Origin: Argentina anserina
Lineage: Eukaryota > Streptophyta > Magnoliopsida > Rosales > Rosaceae
Direction of reading: 5' to 3'
Length of the DNA stretch: 64,000 nt
Assembly (NCBI RefSeq): GCF_933775445.1
Contig: NC_065877.1
Coordinates: 26,474,001 to 26,538,000 of the forward strand
A program made the translations under genes and the position numbers. Positions 45,540 to 55,848 of the stretch are shown here, one piece after another (the stretch's first letter is position 1; the number at the start of each line of letters is the position of its first letter). The notes under the pieces were generated by a model that saw only the letters and a list, made by a program, of their open reading frames with translations, made no database searches and was not told the origin of the DNA.

Positions 45540-47971
45540 TCATCATTGCCCATTACTGATAAGGAATCATTTGTGAAAAAAAATGTTCTGCAAAAGTCGT
45601 AGAGTTCGTCAATACGAGTTCGTAGACGCGCGACACGCTTTAATCAGATGTCATATGTGAAAGTTGTTAGCACCAGAAGTTTGGTTTCTGATTTTAGGAT
45701 GAGTATAAAAGGAAATAGAGGAGATTGAAAATCAGAAATCAGTTTTTCTCAAAATCAGCTCGGTTACTGTTCACCCGAGCTCGGGTACTGTTTATGCGAT
45801 TTTTCCCTCTTTGCTACCGAATCTTTCTCCGGCCATATCTCCGTCGTCCGGCAACGAAATTGAGTGAGAACAGTGGCGTTGGAACCGTCTCTTCGTCCTC
45901 TACCGATTTGGGTTAGTGTTTGTGAGAGATTCAAGCTGTTTGAAGCCCATAGATGAAGAAACAATACGGTTGTTCCGTTTGAAAAGATAAGGAGAACTCT
46001 ATCCTCCGGCAACCAATCAAGGTGATTCTTCTTGTAATTTGAAGCTTTATGATGTATATCAACCCTCTAAAAGAGTTTTATCTATTTCAAAACACACAAG
46101 GAGAATCAACGATTTCTTTTTCTATGGTATGTGAATAGTGCCAATTTTATGTTCTTCGTCGATTAGACTGTTTAGGCTTCGATTTAGACTTGGTGTCAAT
46201 TAGAAAGTTGTTGGAAATGCTGTTTAGATTTTGGTGGTAAAGTTTGGTGATCATTGGTGGTCACCAGAATGGTGGCGGCTCATGAACATTGTTTTATGAA
46301 CATTGTTTTATGAACAATGATTTATTAATAGTGTTCAGCTGTAATGAATCATCACTTGAGATTTTACGTATCGTTTTCTAAGCACTTTATCATGCTATTA
46401 GGTGACCGACGAAACGAGTGAGAGAATCGCTCTTGGTGTCGTGGAAGTTGCACACATGAAGTAAGGTGAATAAACCTCACAATGATCATCATGATCGAAG
46501 TAGTGTTATAATTATTGAATTTAATTTGAGTTGTTAACATAGTCATTGCATCACTAGCTTAAAAAAATTGTTCTAAAAATATGTTTTGGTTTAAATTACA
46601 TGAACTTGATCATCTATTGTTTATGGGTAAGTGAAACACTATTTTAATAAATGATTTTAAAATATTTTAGTGATTATGGAATATGGTGAATGTGAGTAAA
46701 TCTCACTATGACGAATTTACCCTTGTCAGTGACTCATATTTATGATTTCTTAAAAAGACTGAACTGTGACATCTATATAATATAGTGGGTTGTGTATGTG
46801 TACGAAATGGTAAATACGATACATATATATGAGTTGTTATATTATATAATGTTACAGTGTTTATTTAAATTATGAGGTTATATTGTATTCGATTAATTGT
46901 GGTGGATGAGACCAGAAGGGAGATAACGTACCTTCCAGTATAATGGATTATTGGGGTGACTATATAAATATTGTTGTGCAAGAGTTGCTTGGTTGTAGTA
47001 CAATAACATGTGTGGATTGTTATATTGTACGTGGTTTTAACATTGAGTCTTGTTAAAACGTTTTTTTGTCTTCGGACGTTGTTGGCAGTAATCGAAATCA
47101 AGCCTTGGCCGGGTGTTGGTTACGATTCAGTTAGAGCTCTAGTTTGTCTGCCGGTGTACTGCATGAGGGGTAAAAGATGGGTTGCCTGGGTCTCATGAGT
47201 ACCCATGTTTTTTTTACTAATATTGGGTAACAAATGGGTTGCCTAGTGTATGTCGGTGTACTGCATGAGGGGTAACAGATTGGTACCTGGGTTTCATGAG
47301 TACCCATATTTTTGATGATTTTGGGTAACCAGATGGGTTGCCCAGTGTCTATCGGTGTACTGCATGAGGGGTAACAGATTGGTACCTGGGTTTCATGAGT
47401 ACCCATATTTTTGATGATTTTGGGTAATCAGATGGGTTGCCCAGTGTCTATCGGTGCATTGCATGAGGGGTAACAGATAGGTTGCCCAGTGTCTCATGAT
47501 TACACATATTTTTAAATGATATTAGGTAACAGATGGGTTGCCTAGTGTCACATGAGTACGTTTGTCTTTAAATGTTATCTGTCATATTTCCTTTGTATGC
47601 GATGTATGTTATACTGTTGGTTTACTCATACAGGCTGAAAAACTTACCGGGTTTGTGTTTACAATCCCGTTACACCAATTTGATGGTGTATGGGATAGTT
47701 CTGCAGGTGAGGATTAGCAGATTCGGAGGACTTACTATGAAGATTTCTTTATTTTGTTTGTGGTGGGGATTGAGTGAATTTTACATTTTCATTGGTTATA
47801 ATACTGAGGTATAAACTGGTTATGTATTGATTCAACTTGACTGAGTCGTGTTGTGAACTCAGTTTCGATACACTGTTATTATAAGATGGTTTCAGTATAT
47901 TTGAGATTGTTTTAGAGTTTTCATGGTTTCGAATTCGAATTTTTATTTTTCAAAATTTCGGGGTTGTGACA
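45540..47971 (+). mobile_element. Large LTR (gypsy-type), plus strand, second copy
   Basis: Same family as 1-4000 but in the opposite orientation. Landmarks in order: GTCGTAGAGTTCGTCAATAC (45597), TATA-like GAGTATAAAAGGA (45702), a ACTGTTCACCCGAGCTCGGG palindrome-containing block (45765), GTGAGTAAATCTCAC (46692), the GGGTAAC tandem repeat (47155-47560), and the block with CACCAATTTGATGGTG (47674). The 3' end TTTCGGGGTTGTGACA at 47971 is a proper LTR terminus, mirrored by the TGTAATAACCCG start of the other copy. The left end was not found, and no matching TSD for AGACT at 47972-47976 was located. Confidence 0.6.
47155..47560. repeat. ~99-bp tandem repeat with GGGTAAC/GGGTTGCC cores, about four units
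   Basis: Each unit contains GCATGAGGGGTAACAGAT, a CATGAGTACCCATATTTTT block and GATGGGTTGCCCAGTGTC. The second and third units (47254-47352 and 47353-47451) are almost identical. Diverged counterparts are present at 240-500 in the other LTR copy, so the array is a family feature. Confidence 0.85.
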
Positions 47972-48550
47972 AGACTGATTGCACCAGAGTGAATTCGGTT
48001 AGTGCAATTCTATGAGGTTAATTAGTGATATTGTATGAGTACAAAGACAGCTTGTGAACTTTTAAATATCTGAAATCTTTAGCTATTTACAATGGTAACT
48101 TATGCAAAGCAAAGTATTGATCCATTTGTAATAGTTACAGACAGCCCAGCACAAATGAAAAAGTACTCCCCCTTGTACACAAGGCACCCTTGTAAGTTGT
48201 AACTCAGAATATATGAATGATTGATGTTTTTTTTTTGTGAGAATTTGATTTTACTTTTCCGTGAGCAACAAGTAATTATGGGCGTATGCATATCCCTGAA
48301 ATCTTATCATTCCTTGAGCAAGTAGTATTAATTAGGACTATAGCTCTAGAAGAGACATAGGAGTCCACTCTCTATAAATAGGGAGTAGTAGAGGTTTCAT
48401 GACAAAACAAATTCAATTCAGTTCTTTCGTCAAGAACCAGTACTTTGAGATAGCTGGGGATACCCCTTATGGAGATACAACCAGTCGTTACTTTAGATTT
48501 TAATAACTCGCCGTATTTCGGAGGCTCAAGAATAAGGAGGCGGTATCGTG
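47972..48550. other. Spacer before the F-box-like pseudogene
   Basis: AT-rich sequence. A TATA-like CTATAAATAGGG at about 48372-48384 is followed by leader-like sequence that could be the old promoter of the F-box-like gene or a retrotransposon remnant. No F-box coding sequence is seen. Confidence 0.4.
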
Positions 48551-50307
48551 AGTAATTTGTGACTTTTGTTGATGATTCCTTGAAGAGAAACCTCCCAGCT
48601 GAACATGAAGACCAGAAAAAGTTCGTTCAGTTCGGGTTGACTATTGATACCCTTAACAACCAGCTGAAAGACTCCGATGTTGTCGACCGCTGGATTAAGA
48701 TGATTATGAAACACTACGTGACAGAGTTAAAACTTAAGATCAGATACGCACCGAAGATTAGGTACCAATTTCCTCCTGATGGTTTTGATGTTGCGCAATT
48801 AGTTGTACCGGATCTAATGCATTGTGTTTTGAAGAAAGCCTTCATTCAAGAGGATTCTATGTTTCTTCCAGTCATTCGGTTAAAAGAGTTCAGATTCGAT
48901 CATGTTGATTTCAATGAGGTAGCCGTCGGGGAGCTCCTGTCTAGATGCCCTTTGCTCGAGACTTTGAAATTACGTTCCTGTGGAAACATAAAACATCTTG
49001 AACTTTCTGATTTTCCAAACCTCAAGAAAGTTGAACTTCAGAATGATGATGGTTTCACCTACAAGATCGACTTACCCTATTTATTATGAGGATTGGAAGC
49101 CAATGGGCAATGGACGTCGAAGCAGTCTCTTGCAACAATTTAAAGAAGCTGCATATAGTCACTCTTGGCTCTACCACCTCTCTAGATATCAAGAAAATAT
49201 GTTCCAAATTTCCTCTTATTGAAGACTTGATCTTAAATGCGAGATCTTTTGGATCAAAAAGTGATGATGAGATTAGAATTTCGGGTGATCACCTCAAGTC
49301 ATTGATAGTTTGTGGACATATTTGCGAACATGTGATCATCAATCTGGATGCACCAAATCTTCTTCGATACCAACGCGAGGATAGGGAAGTTCCACCCAGC
49401 TCCTTCATGTTCAATTCTGTGAAGCTGGAATCGGCCAATTGTATTGTATCTGGAGATTATCTTAACAGTACATGGTTTAGGGAATTGAGAGAATATCTGG
49501 GGAAGTTCACGGCTTTTGATCATCTTCGCTTCAGAATATTTAATCGGAGGCCTTGCAAGACAGTAAGTCTACCTGCTACAATCAGCTCGATCAATTTATT
49601 CTTTTTCACATACCTTATAGGCATGAGATATCATATATGCAGTGTGCACGTATATATATGTTATAAAATTTTAATTGTCTTCCCTAAATGTCATGCAAGT
49701 CAAATTTTCTTTTGAGGAATTACAATAAAAACTTCCTTCTTTGCCAATTAAAGTCAGGGAACTGGTTCTGCTAGATATGTTCCACTTCCGGGAGACTATA
49801 CAAGTTTTATTGATGGTGTACTTTGGAGTTGCCATCCACTCACCATACCACTACAAGCATGCGGTGCACTAAACCGTCAATTTATAAAGGTACTGCTAAT
49901 ATTCTGTGCGTGATAAGTTTAATTTGGTCTGTGCTCTAAATTTAATTTTAATCTGAAGAACTTAGAAGTGTTTTGTTAGTCATGTTTAACGTTCTTGTTT
50001 TTGTGGTACGTTTCAGTTCTTATACAAGATGTTAAAGGATAGGGAAGAGCATCCTCCATGCTGCAAAGAATGCCGTGTTAAATGTTGGCGGCATTTCTTA
50101 TCTTCTGTTAAGATTAAGGATATCTGTGACAGTGAAGAAGACGAAGTTAATGAAGAAGACGATGAAGGAGAAGATGAAGATGAGGGATCAGAAGATGCAG
50201 AATTGTTAAAAGCATTGAGGCGTCTCACATTGAGGGGTCTCGGAAACAATTATGTTTTTGAGTTACAATGGTCAACGTCGGAAGAGGATGGCATGGAGAA
50301 GTACTAG
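48550..50307 (+). pseudogene. F-box/LRR/FBD-type gene lacking its F-box, frameshifted
   Basis: The interval encodes the middle and end of a plant F-box-LRR protein of the FBD-associated type. Segment 1 (48559-49089) carries a VDRWIKMIMKHYVTELKLKI stretch and LRR-like LLSRCPLLETLKLRSCGNIK, then stops with TGA at 49087-49089. The next segment is in another frame (about 49098-49562: CNNLKKLHIVTL, CSKFPLIEDLIL, APNLLRYQ). GT-AG exons follow at 49758-49889 (DGVLWSCHPLTIPL) and 50017-50307 (FLYKMLKDREEHPPCC, an acidic Glu/Asp run, stop). The N-terminal F-box is absent upstream. Missing F-box plus frameshift suggest a pseudogene; a sequencing error at the shift or an unrecognised intron are alternatives. 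Confidence 0.7.
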
Positions 50308-51019
50308 ATAATTTGGAAATTATGTTTTAACGAGATTAGGCTTTTCGTATCATCTCAATAATATTTTTTAATTTGTAGTTTTCTTTTTAGAAGAAGAATA
50401 ATATAGTGCATGTTCCTTCATGTTTCTCTTTTTCTTTAATTCTTTGTAAAACTTGCATGCATGCAATACTAAATTAATAAGATTTGTTCTTTCAAATCGC
50501 ATGATGATCATATCTAATTTTCTTTAATTTTCTCTGAAGTATGTTGAACAGCATTAGTTTTCTTGCTTTCTAAAATTTACGGAGAACGAGTTATCACTAT
50601 GCATGTACTTGATAAATCTGTATGGATATATTTCACCAGTAAAATGTTTCCTGCATATACTTTTCCCCCTTGATACATGGAGAAAGCCTGAAAACAGGCC
50701 TAAAACAATAAATTAGACAAACAAATACGTACATAGCCATTTTAGCTAAATCCCGGATCGAATTCATATAGGTCTTGACACTCAAAAAAGTCTCTAAAGG
50801 CAATTGTGTCGTATATTTAGTGCTGGAAATATATGAATCCTATATTGAAAAAAAAAAGACAGATTGCATGTGGTTTTATTTGTAAGAGTTTGGATCACTG
50901 ATATATCATCGCCTATAGGGATAGTCATGCAATCACATGCTCGATCAATTATACTATTGGCAAATAGCACATAAATAAATCTTTTCCGACATTGGCTTTC
51001 CGTCCAGCAACAGTTGCCT
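50308..51019. other. Intergenic, left edge of a duplicated segment
   Basis: 3' flank of the F-box-like pseudogene, then AT-rich spacer. From about 50660 the sequence (CATGGAGAAAGCCTGAAAAC, TTTTAGCTAAATCCCGG) begins to resemble 51860-51950, the matching part of the second duplicate. No gene seen. Confidence 0.45.
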
Positions 51020-51265
51020 TCCTTCAACGTTTACTGAAGCGACTGTACATCAGATGCGAAGAGGTACGTACGTACATTAGTACATAATCAGTATGCATCA
51101 ATGCATGCATCCCTAACCAGCCAAACGTTGTAACCCTACATCAAAAGACACCTGAACATATATAACGCACCAATGTCCATGGGGCTTTAGAGGCGCGCTT
51201 TGATTCAGAAGTTAACTCGATCCGGAAACACACAGTCATCCATTATCAGGAGTTCGCGTAGAACT

Positions 51266-51445
51266 ATGGATAACGAAGGTGAATGGGGCTTGATTCAGAT
51301 TTTGGTGTTCCTAGCTATCGCGGCGACCATTCTGTTCTATCCAATTTTCGTGGCTACTGCCAGCCCGCCCTCTTTTGCGGTCATGTTCCTCATCCCAGTG
51401 ATGCTGTTTGCAGTCTATATTATCCTCCACAGCCTCACCAAGTGA
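51266..51445 (+). CDS. Small membrane protein, 59 aa
   Basis: Single open frame beginning MDNEGEWGLIQILVFLAIAA. Two hydrophobic segments (residues ~9-29 and ~36-55) flank a short ATASPPSFA turn, and the protein ends HSLTK. I do not recognise the family; the layout of two helices around a Pro-Pro turn recalls small endoplasmic-reticulum proteins such as ARGOS-like proteins, but no diagnostic motif is present. A diverged duplicate with a conserved upstream region lies at 52638-52958; conservation of E/S-WG...I..FL..A and SPPS in both copies supports a real coding sequence. Confidence 0.55.
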   Translation: MDNEGEWGLIQILVFLAIAATILFYPIFVATASPPSFAVMFLIPVMLFAVYIILHSLTK

Positions 51446-52637
51446 CATTGTCACATTATATGTATCTATATATCTCGGCTAGTATGATTGTGTGCCTTGA
51501 TTCAATAAGTATCAAATAAAATGACAGCAATTTATTTGCCTGCCTACGTACTAGAGATTGCGCTTGCCTAAATGCAAACTTGTGTATATATAAACGAAGA
51601 GAAATAGTGAGGAGAATTGGGAAACTCGAGGGCACAATTCCACAATTAATTAATGAACGATCATATTGCTCTAGTTAGTTTTTCTTTTCCAAAATGTGAT
51701 TAAATAAAAACCACCGGCCATGTGAAAATCTTGTGATTGATCTGTATGTGATATGCCGTTTGAAATTAAACTAAAGCATGCAGAAACTCATATACAGTAC
51801 GTTCCACACATACTAACCATTAGACCAGCAGTAAATTAGAAAGGTTTCAATTTCCTGTACAATATATTGTCTTTTGCTACATGGAAGAGGCCTGAAACAC
51901 AAGAAAACTAGACAAAACAAAGACTACATCTGGGATTTAGCTAAAAAGATGAGTGTGCCATATAGTTCTGCTTGATTAGTGCTATTCTCGGCCATAGCAC
52001 CAGCAAGTCCAGCGGACATGCATGCATGCATGCAACATATATATGTTGCGCTCTCTGAAACTATGGGTGAGAAAACATTCTCTAAGCTAGCTAGGTCTCC
52101 ATATATGCTACGTCGTCCATCTGTGCATGGCGTCCTCTCAATCACATTCACAGCAAAAGATTGTTAATAATTAAACAGTATATTTTAGTTCTTAATTAGT
52201 GTCCACCAAGAAAGAGCATCTAATATTTCTCACAGCAGCAGCAAAGAAAGATTGTTTCTGGTTTATAATTAACTTAAGAATAGGCTGGCTCTCCGCTCTC
52301 GTGGCCCGTCAGTCAAATGGAAACGGCCATTTTCCGATCAGATATGAGCAGCCTTCCGCCCGGGGCGACCGACAATATATATATATATATAGTTCCATTC
52401 CCTCAACCATAAACTAAATCGAAGCGACTGTGTATTTGATGCGAAAGGGTACGTTAATCAGTTTGCATGCCTATTTAACTGGTCAAACGTTATAACCCTA
52501 CACCAAAAGGTACTATAAAGTATAAACACCAACGTCCGTGGGTTGGGATTCCTCATTCCATCCTTGAAAACTTTGACTCAGCAGTTCACTGCGGAAACAC
52601 ACAGTCGTGCATTATTTGGATTTTTGAAGTTGGAATC

Positions 52638-52958
52638 ATGGAGAACTAAGGTAGTTGGGGCATGCCTGAGATAGTGCTGTTCCTCATCGTTGCTGCGTGT
52701 ATATTGTTCCTTCCACTGATTATTGGTCCTGCGAGCCCGCCCTCGATTGCTATTATTATCCTAGTCGCGGTGGTGCTGGTCGAAGTGTTCTCGTTCGTCC
52801 ATTATGCATGCCTGATGCCTCCCAGTGACATTGTCACATTTCTGTATCTGCTGTGTATCTCTCTGGCAGTATGGATGTTTTACTTGTTTGTATTGATGAT
52901 TAATCATCATGCAAGTATTAAAAATATGACAGAAATTTATGGTTGGACCTTTGTGTAG
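52638..52958 (+). pseudogene. Second copy of the small membrane protein, early stop and altered end
   Basis: The ATG equivalent to the first gene (52638) is followed by only two codons and TAA. Downstream, GSWGMPEIVLFLIVAACILF and GPASPPSIAIIILVAVVLV align with the first copy. Translation could restart at the internal Met at 52662, giving 98 aa. A small indel before the GACATTGTCAC block removes the first copy's stop, so the end extends through a third hydrophobic stretch (FLYLLCISLAVWMFYLFVLM) into what was 3' UTR. It may be a pseudogene or a re-initiated variant. Confidence 0.5.
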
Positions 52959-53801
52959 ACACATGAAATTTAATGAATTAAATCATCTTCATTAAATAAT
53001 TAGATCAACCAAGAGCCCAACAAAATTGCACATGTGGCTCAAAAGTCAACAAAGTTGGTGTGGATCCGAATAAAACTCATGTCAGCACATAAATGGATGA
53101 TCGTAATTGAAGCTATGTGATTCCGACTTAAATCGAAAATTGAATGTCATTGACGATTCAAAATGGTAATCGGACATTTGATTAAATTAATAAATTGCTT
53201 AACGGTTATAATTAAATCAATTATTATTTTTGTTTAAATTTAGTTATGAGAATAACTAATTTTAAATTAATCAGAAAATATATATTGATTTAATTATACA
53301 ATTAAAGAAATTTATTATTTTTAGTGTCATTAAAATATTCTACAAAATAAGAAGCCTTAACACTATAAATACCCCTTCCAACATGAAGAGGGGGGACTAG
53401 AGAAGAAGAGAGAAAATCACTTGAGCAACATCATTCTCAACAAATCCCGAAGTCTTCCAAGCCCACGAACGATCATCAAGCTGTCAAGTCGATCGTTCTT
53501 CATCAAATCCAAACTCAAGTACACGAAGAATCATCAAGCTGTCAAGTCGATCGTTCTTCACCAAATCCAAACTCAAGCCCATGAAGAATCATCAAGCTGT
53601 CAAATCCATCATTCTTCATCAAATCCAAATCAAACTCAAATTCTCAAGATCAAGTGCACGTCACCCTTGAGCCAAGTTACATACGGAGATAGAATCAGAG
53701 GAGTTCGCAAAGATTGTAACCCCGCGTTTAATTATCAATAAATTACATTTTATTTATACACGTGTCTTCACTCTTGTTTGTTTTCAAATTCGCGTTCTAC
53801 A
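52954..53801 (+). mobile_element. Solo LTR, 848 bp, TSD CTTTG, same family as the gypsy 5' LTR
   Basis: Starts TGTAGACACATG and ends GTTCTACA like the LTR at 34866-35837, and is flanked by CTTTG on both sides (52949-52953 and 53802-53806). It has about three of the internal ~58-62-bp units (53455-53640) where the other LTR has five, which explains most of the length difference. No internal retrotransposon sequence is attached. It inserted at the end of the second microprotein copy. Confidence 0.9.
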
Positions 53802-53872
53802 CTTTGTATATGGTTTCTAACTTCTACTTTTATAATTTAAAACGCTAGATTAAGTGTTACAAAAGAGTTTGT

Positions 53873-55843
53873 TGATAGATCGTTGGTTAAAATGTCTATA
53901 ATAAACCATGTAAAACATCATCGTTAGTATAGAATAAGCAGAGATCGTTCTTTCCGGGGAATTGAATGGAACTCTAAACTTTTAGTGTTAACAAATAATA
54001 GGGGGTTTGAGATTGATTATTAACTACTAAAATAAAACCTAAATTACTATTTACATGATCGACTTCTTTTTAACAAACTTAAATCAAATTTACCATTACA
54101 CCACATAATTACAAGTTCAAACCTATCATGCATTCTAATTTGACCAATTACATATTTTTTAGACACCAATACAATTAGAGCTTTAGGGGATCATCTAATC
54201 ATGCAAGATTTCAATTAACATTTAGATTGACTTAGGGCCTAATCTAAATTTGCATGCAATCGAATTCAATAACACTTAGAGTATAAATCAAATAAGATTA
54301 CATTTAAGTACCAAATCTTTGTTGGAGACATGTTTCATGTATGGCGTCACCCACCATGGTTTCACATGCAAATTTCTAGAATTTTTACCACTTTTAATCA
54401 ACACAAACCGAACCTACTTAGGGCATGATTCGATTTGTGTCAATATGGTTGATGAATCTAGCACTCAAACACAATCTTAGGGACTGCATCCAAGCACTAA
54501 ATTCATATGCACATATCTGAAAATTATCTAAAAGTATGAGAAAGATGATTAGAACACAACAATAGAAATACAAACTCATTAATTATAGGAAACCATCAAT
54601 TCGGCAAATATCCAAAAATCCAATAAAACAATCTGAAAATTTTGATTCTTGATACAAAACAATAATCTCACACAAACACCATACTACACTATTTATAAAA
54701 CAAAGTATTGTAAAAAATCAAAAACGAACAAACCCGTGGAGATGAGTTGCGAGAATCACACGTTGTAGGAACCTTGGAGGTGTGTCTTCAATGGTGATTT
54801 TCGGTGGAGATGAAATCTGTATATGAGGGAGAATGACTTGTTGTTTTGATGAATGATGTTTGAGGTAGTATTTTGGTAGAGATTTGGCTCTTGAATGCAA
54901 ATGAGAAGTGATATTTCTCTTTGTGAATGATGTGCTATTTATAGAAGAGTTTTGGCTCTTTGAATATTATAGCTTGAACTTTTTCTCCTCAATTTCTTTC
55001 ACTTATTTTTGTCATTGGTGGGTGCAATCTCCAATTCTCCATTGATAAATTCCTTTTTTTTCTTCTTTTTTTAGTGTTTCCTCCTTTCTCTTTTGCATTA
55101 TCTATTTTTATTCTCTTTCTTTTCTTTCTCCTCAAATTATTTCACTTATTTTTGTCATTGGTGGGTGCAATCTCCTTTGATAAATTCTTTATTTTTCTCC
55201 TTTGTAGGTGTCTCCTTCTTTCTCTTTTGCATTATCTCTTTTTATTCTCTTCCTTTTTCTTTTTCTCTTTTTCTTTCACTTATTTTTGTCATTGGTGGGT
55301 ACAATCTCCATTGATAAATTCCTTCTTTTCTCCTTTCTAGGTGTCTCATTCTTTCTTTATTTTCCTCATTTGCTTGACTTTTTCTCTATTTTATTTTCCT
55401 TCATTGTACAATCTGAAAATAATAAAAGAAAAGATGATTCATATAAAAAGATCAAGTAAGTTACTACAATAGGAGAGTAAGATTAGGAAAGTTACGGAAT
55501 AAAAGTTTAAGTTCAAGTAAGATTTTCTCAAATGATACGTTTTCTAGTCTAAAAAGGATTCCTAATGCAAGAAGGATTCTCAAGATATCGCCAATGCGAC
55601 CAAAATGTAGAAAAATGAAGACTTCTAATCCAACTAGGTTTCCTAGTCCTACAAGGATTCCTACTCAAACTAGGACTCTAGACCAATTCTGCGTTTTTAA
55701 CTCATATAAGCACACAAATGTATCCAATACCGTCCAAGACTCTTAATACGACTCAATAACTCAATAGTACAACAATAAGGGCTAAACAAAGTACAAATTG
55801 ATGTAAAAACATGTTAAGAACGTCGCACAAAACGCTCTTATCA
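53873..55843. mobile_element. Solo LTR, 1971 bp, TSD TTTGT
   Basis: Same family as 4203-6091: begins TGATAGATCG, ends CTCTTATCA, flanked by TTTGT (53868-53872 and 55844-55848). Direct orientation relative to the first copy, about 50 kb away. It contains an extra T-rich tandem array (about 54998-55360). Confidence 0.8.
54998..55360. repeat. ~138-bp tandem repeat inside the solo LTR, about three units
   Basis: Units share TCACTTATTTTTGTCATTGG and a following TGGGTGCAATCTCC, then a T-rich C/T tract. The array is not seen in the copy at 4203-6091. Confidence 0.8.
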
Positions 55844-55848
55844 TTTGT

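Larger units (their letters stand above)
51020..52960 (+). repeat. Tandem segmental duplication carrying the microprotein
   Basis: 51020-51530 and 52420-52960 share promoter and leader blocks (GAAGCGACTGT, GATGCGAA.GGTACGT, CAAACGTT.TAACCCTACA, CGGAAACACACAGTC) and the reading frame. The similarity also reaches upstream (50660 onward against 51860 onward). Identity is moderate, so the event is not recent. Confidence 0.65.

Noticed and set aside
45437..47971. AGAC at 45467 as the left TSD of the large plus-strand LTR
   Set aside because: It lies within the HOP-like reading and is offset from the right flank AGACT; LTR similarity does not begin there.
34866..53801. One giant gypsy element using 52954-53801 as its 3' LTR
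   Set aside because: The right-hand LTR has its own TSD CTTTG on both sides, whereas the left LTR is flanked by CATAG; host genes and other repeats lie between.
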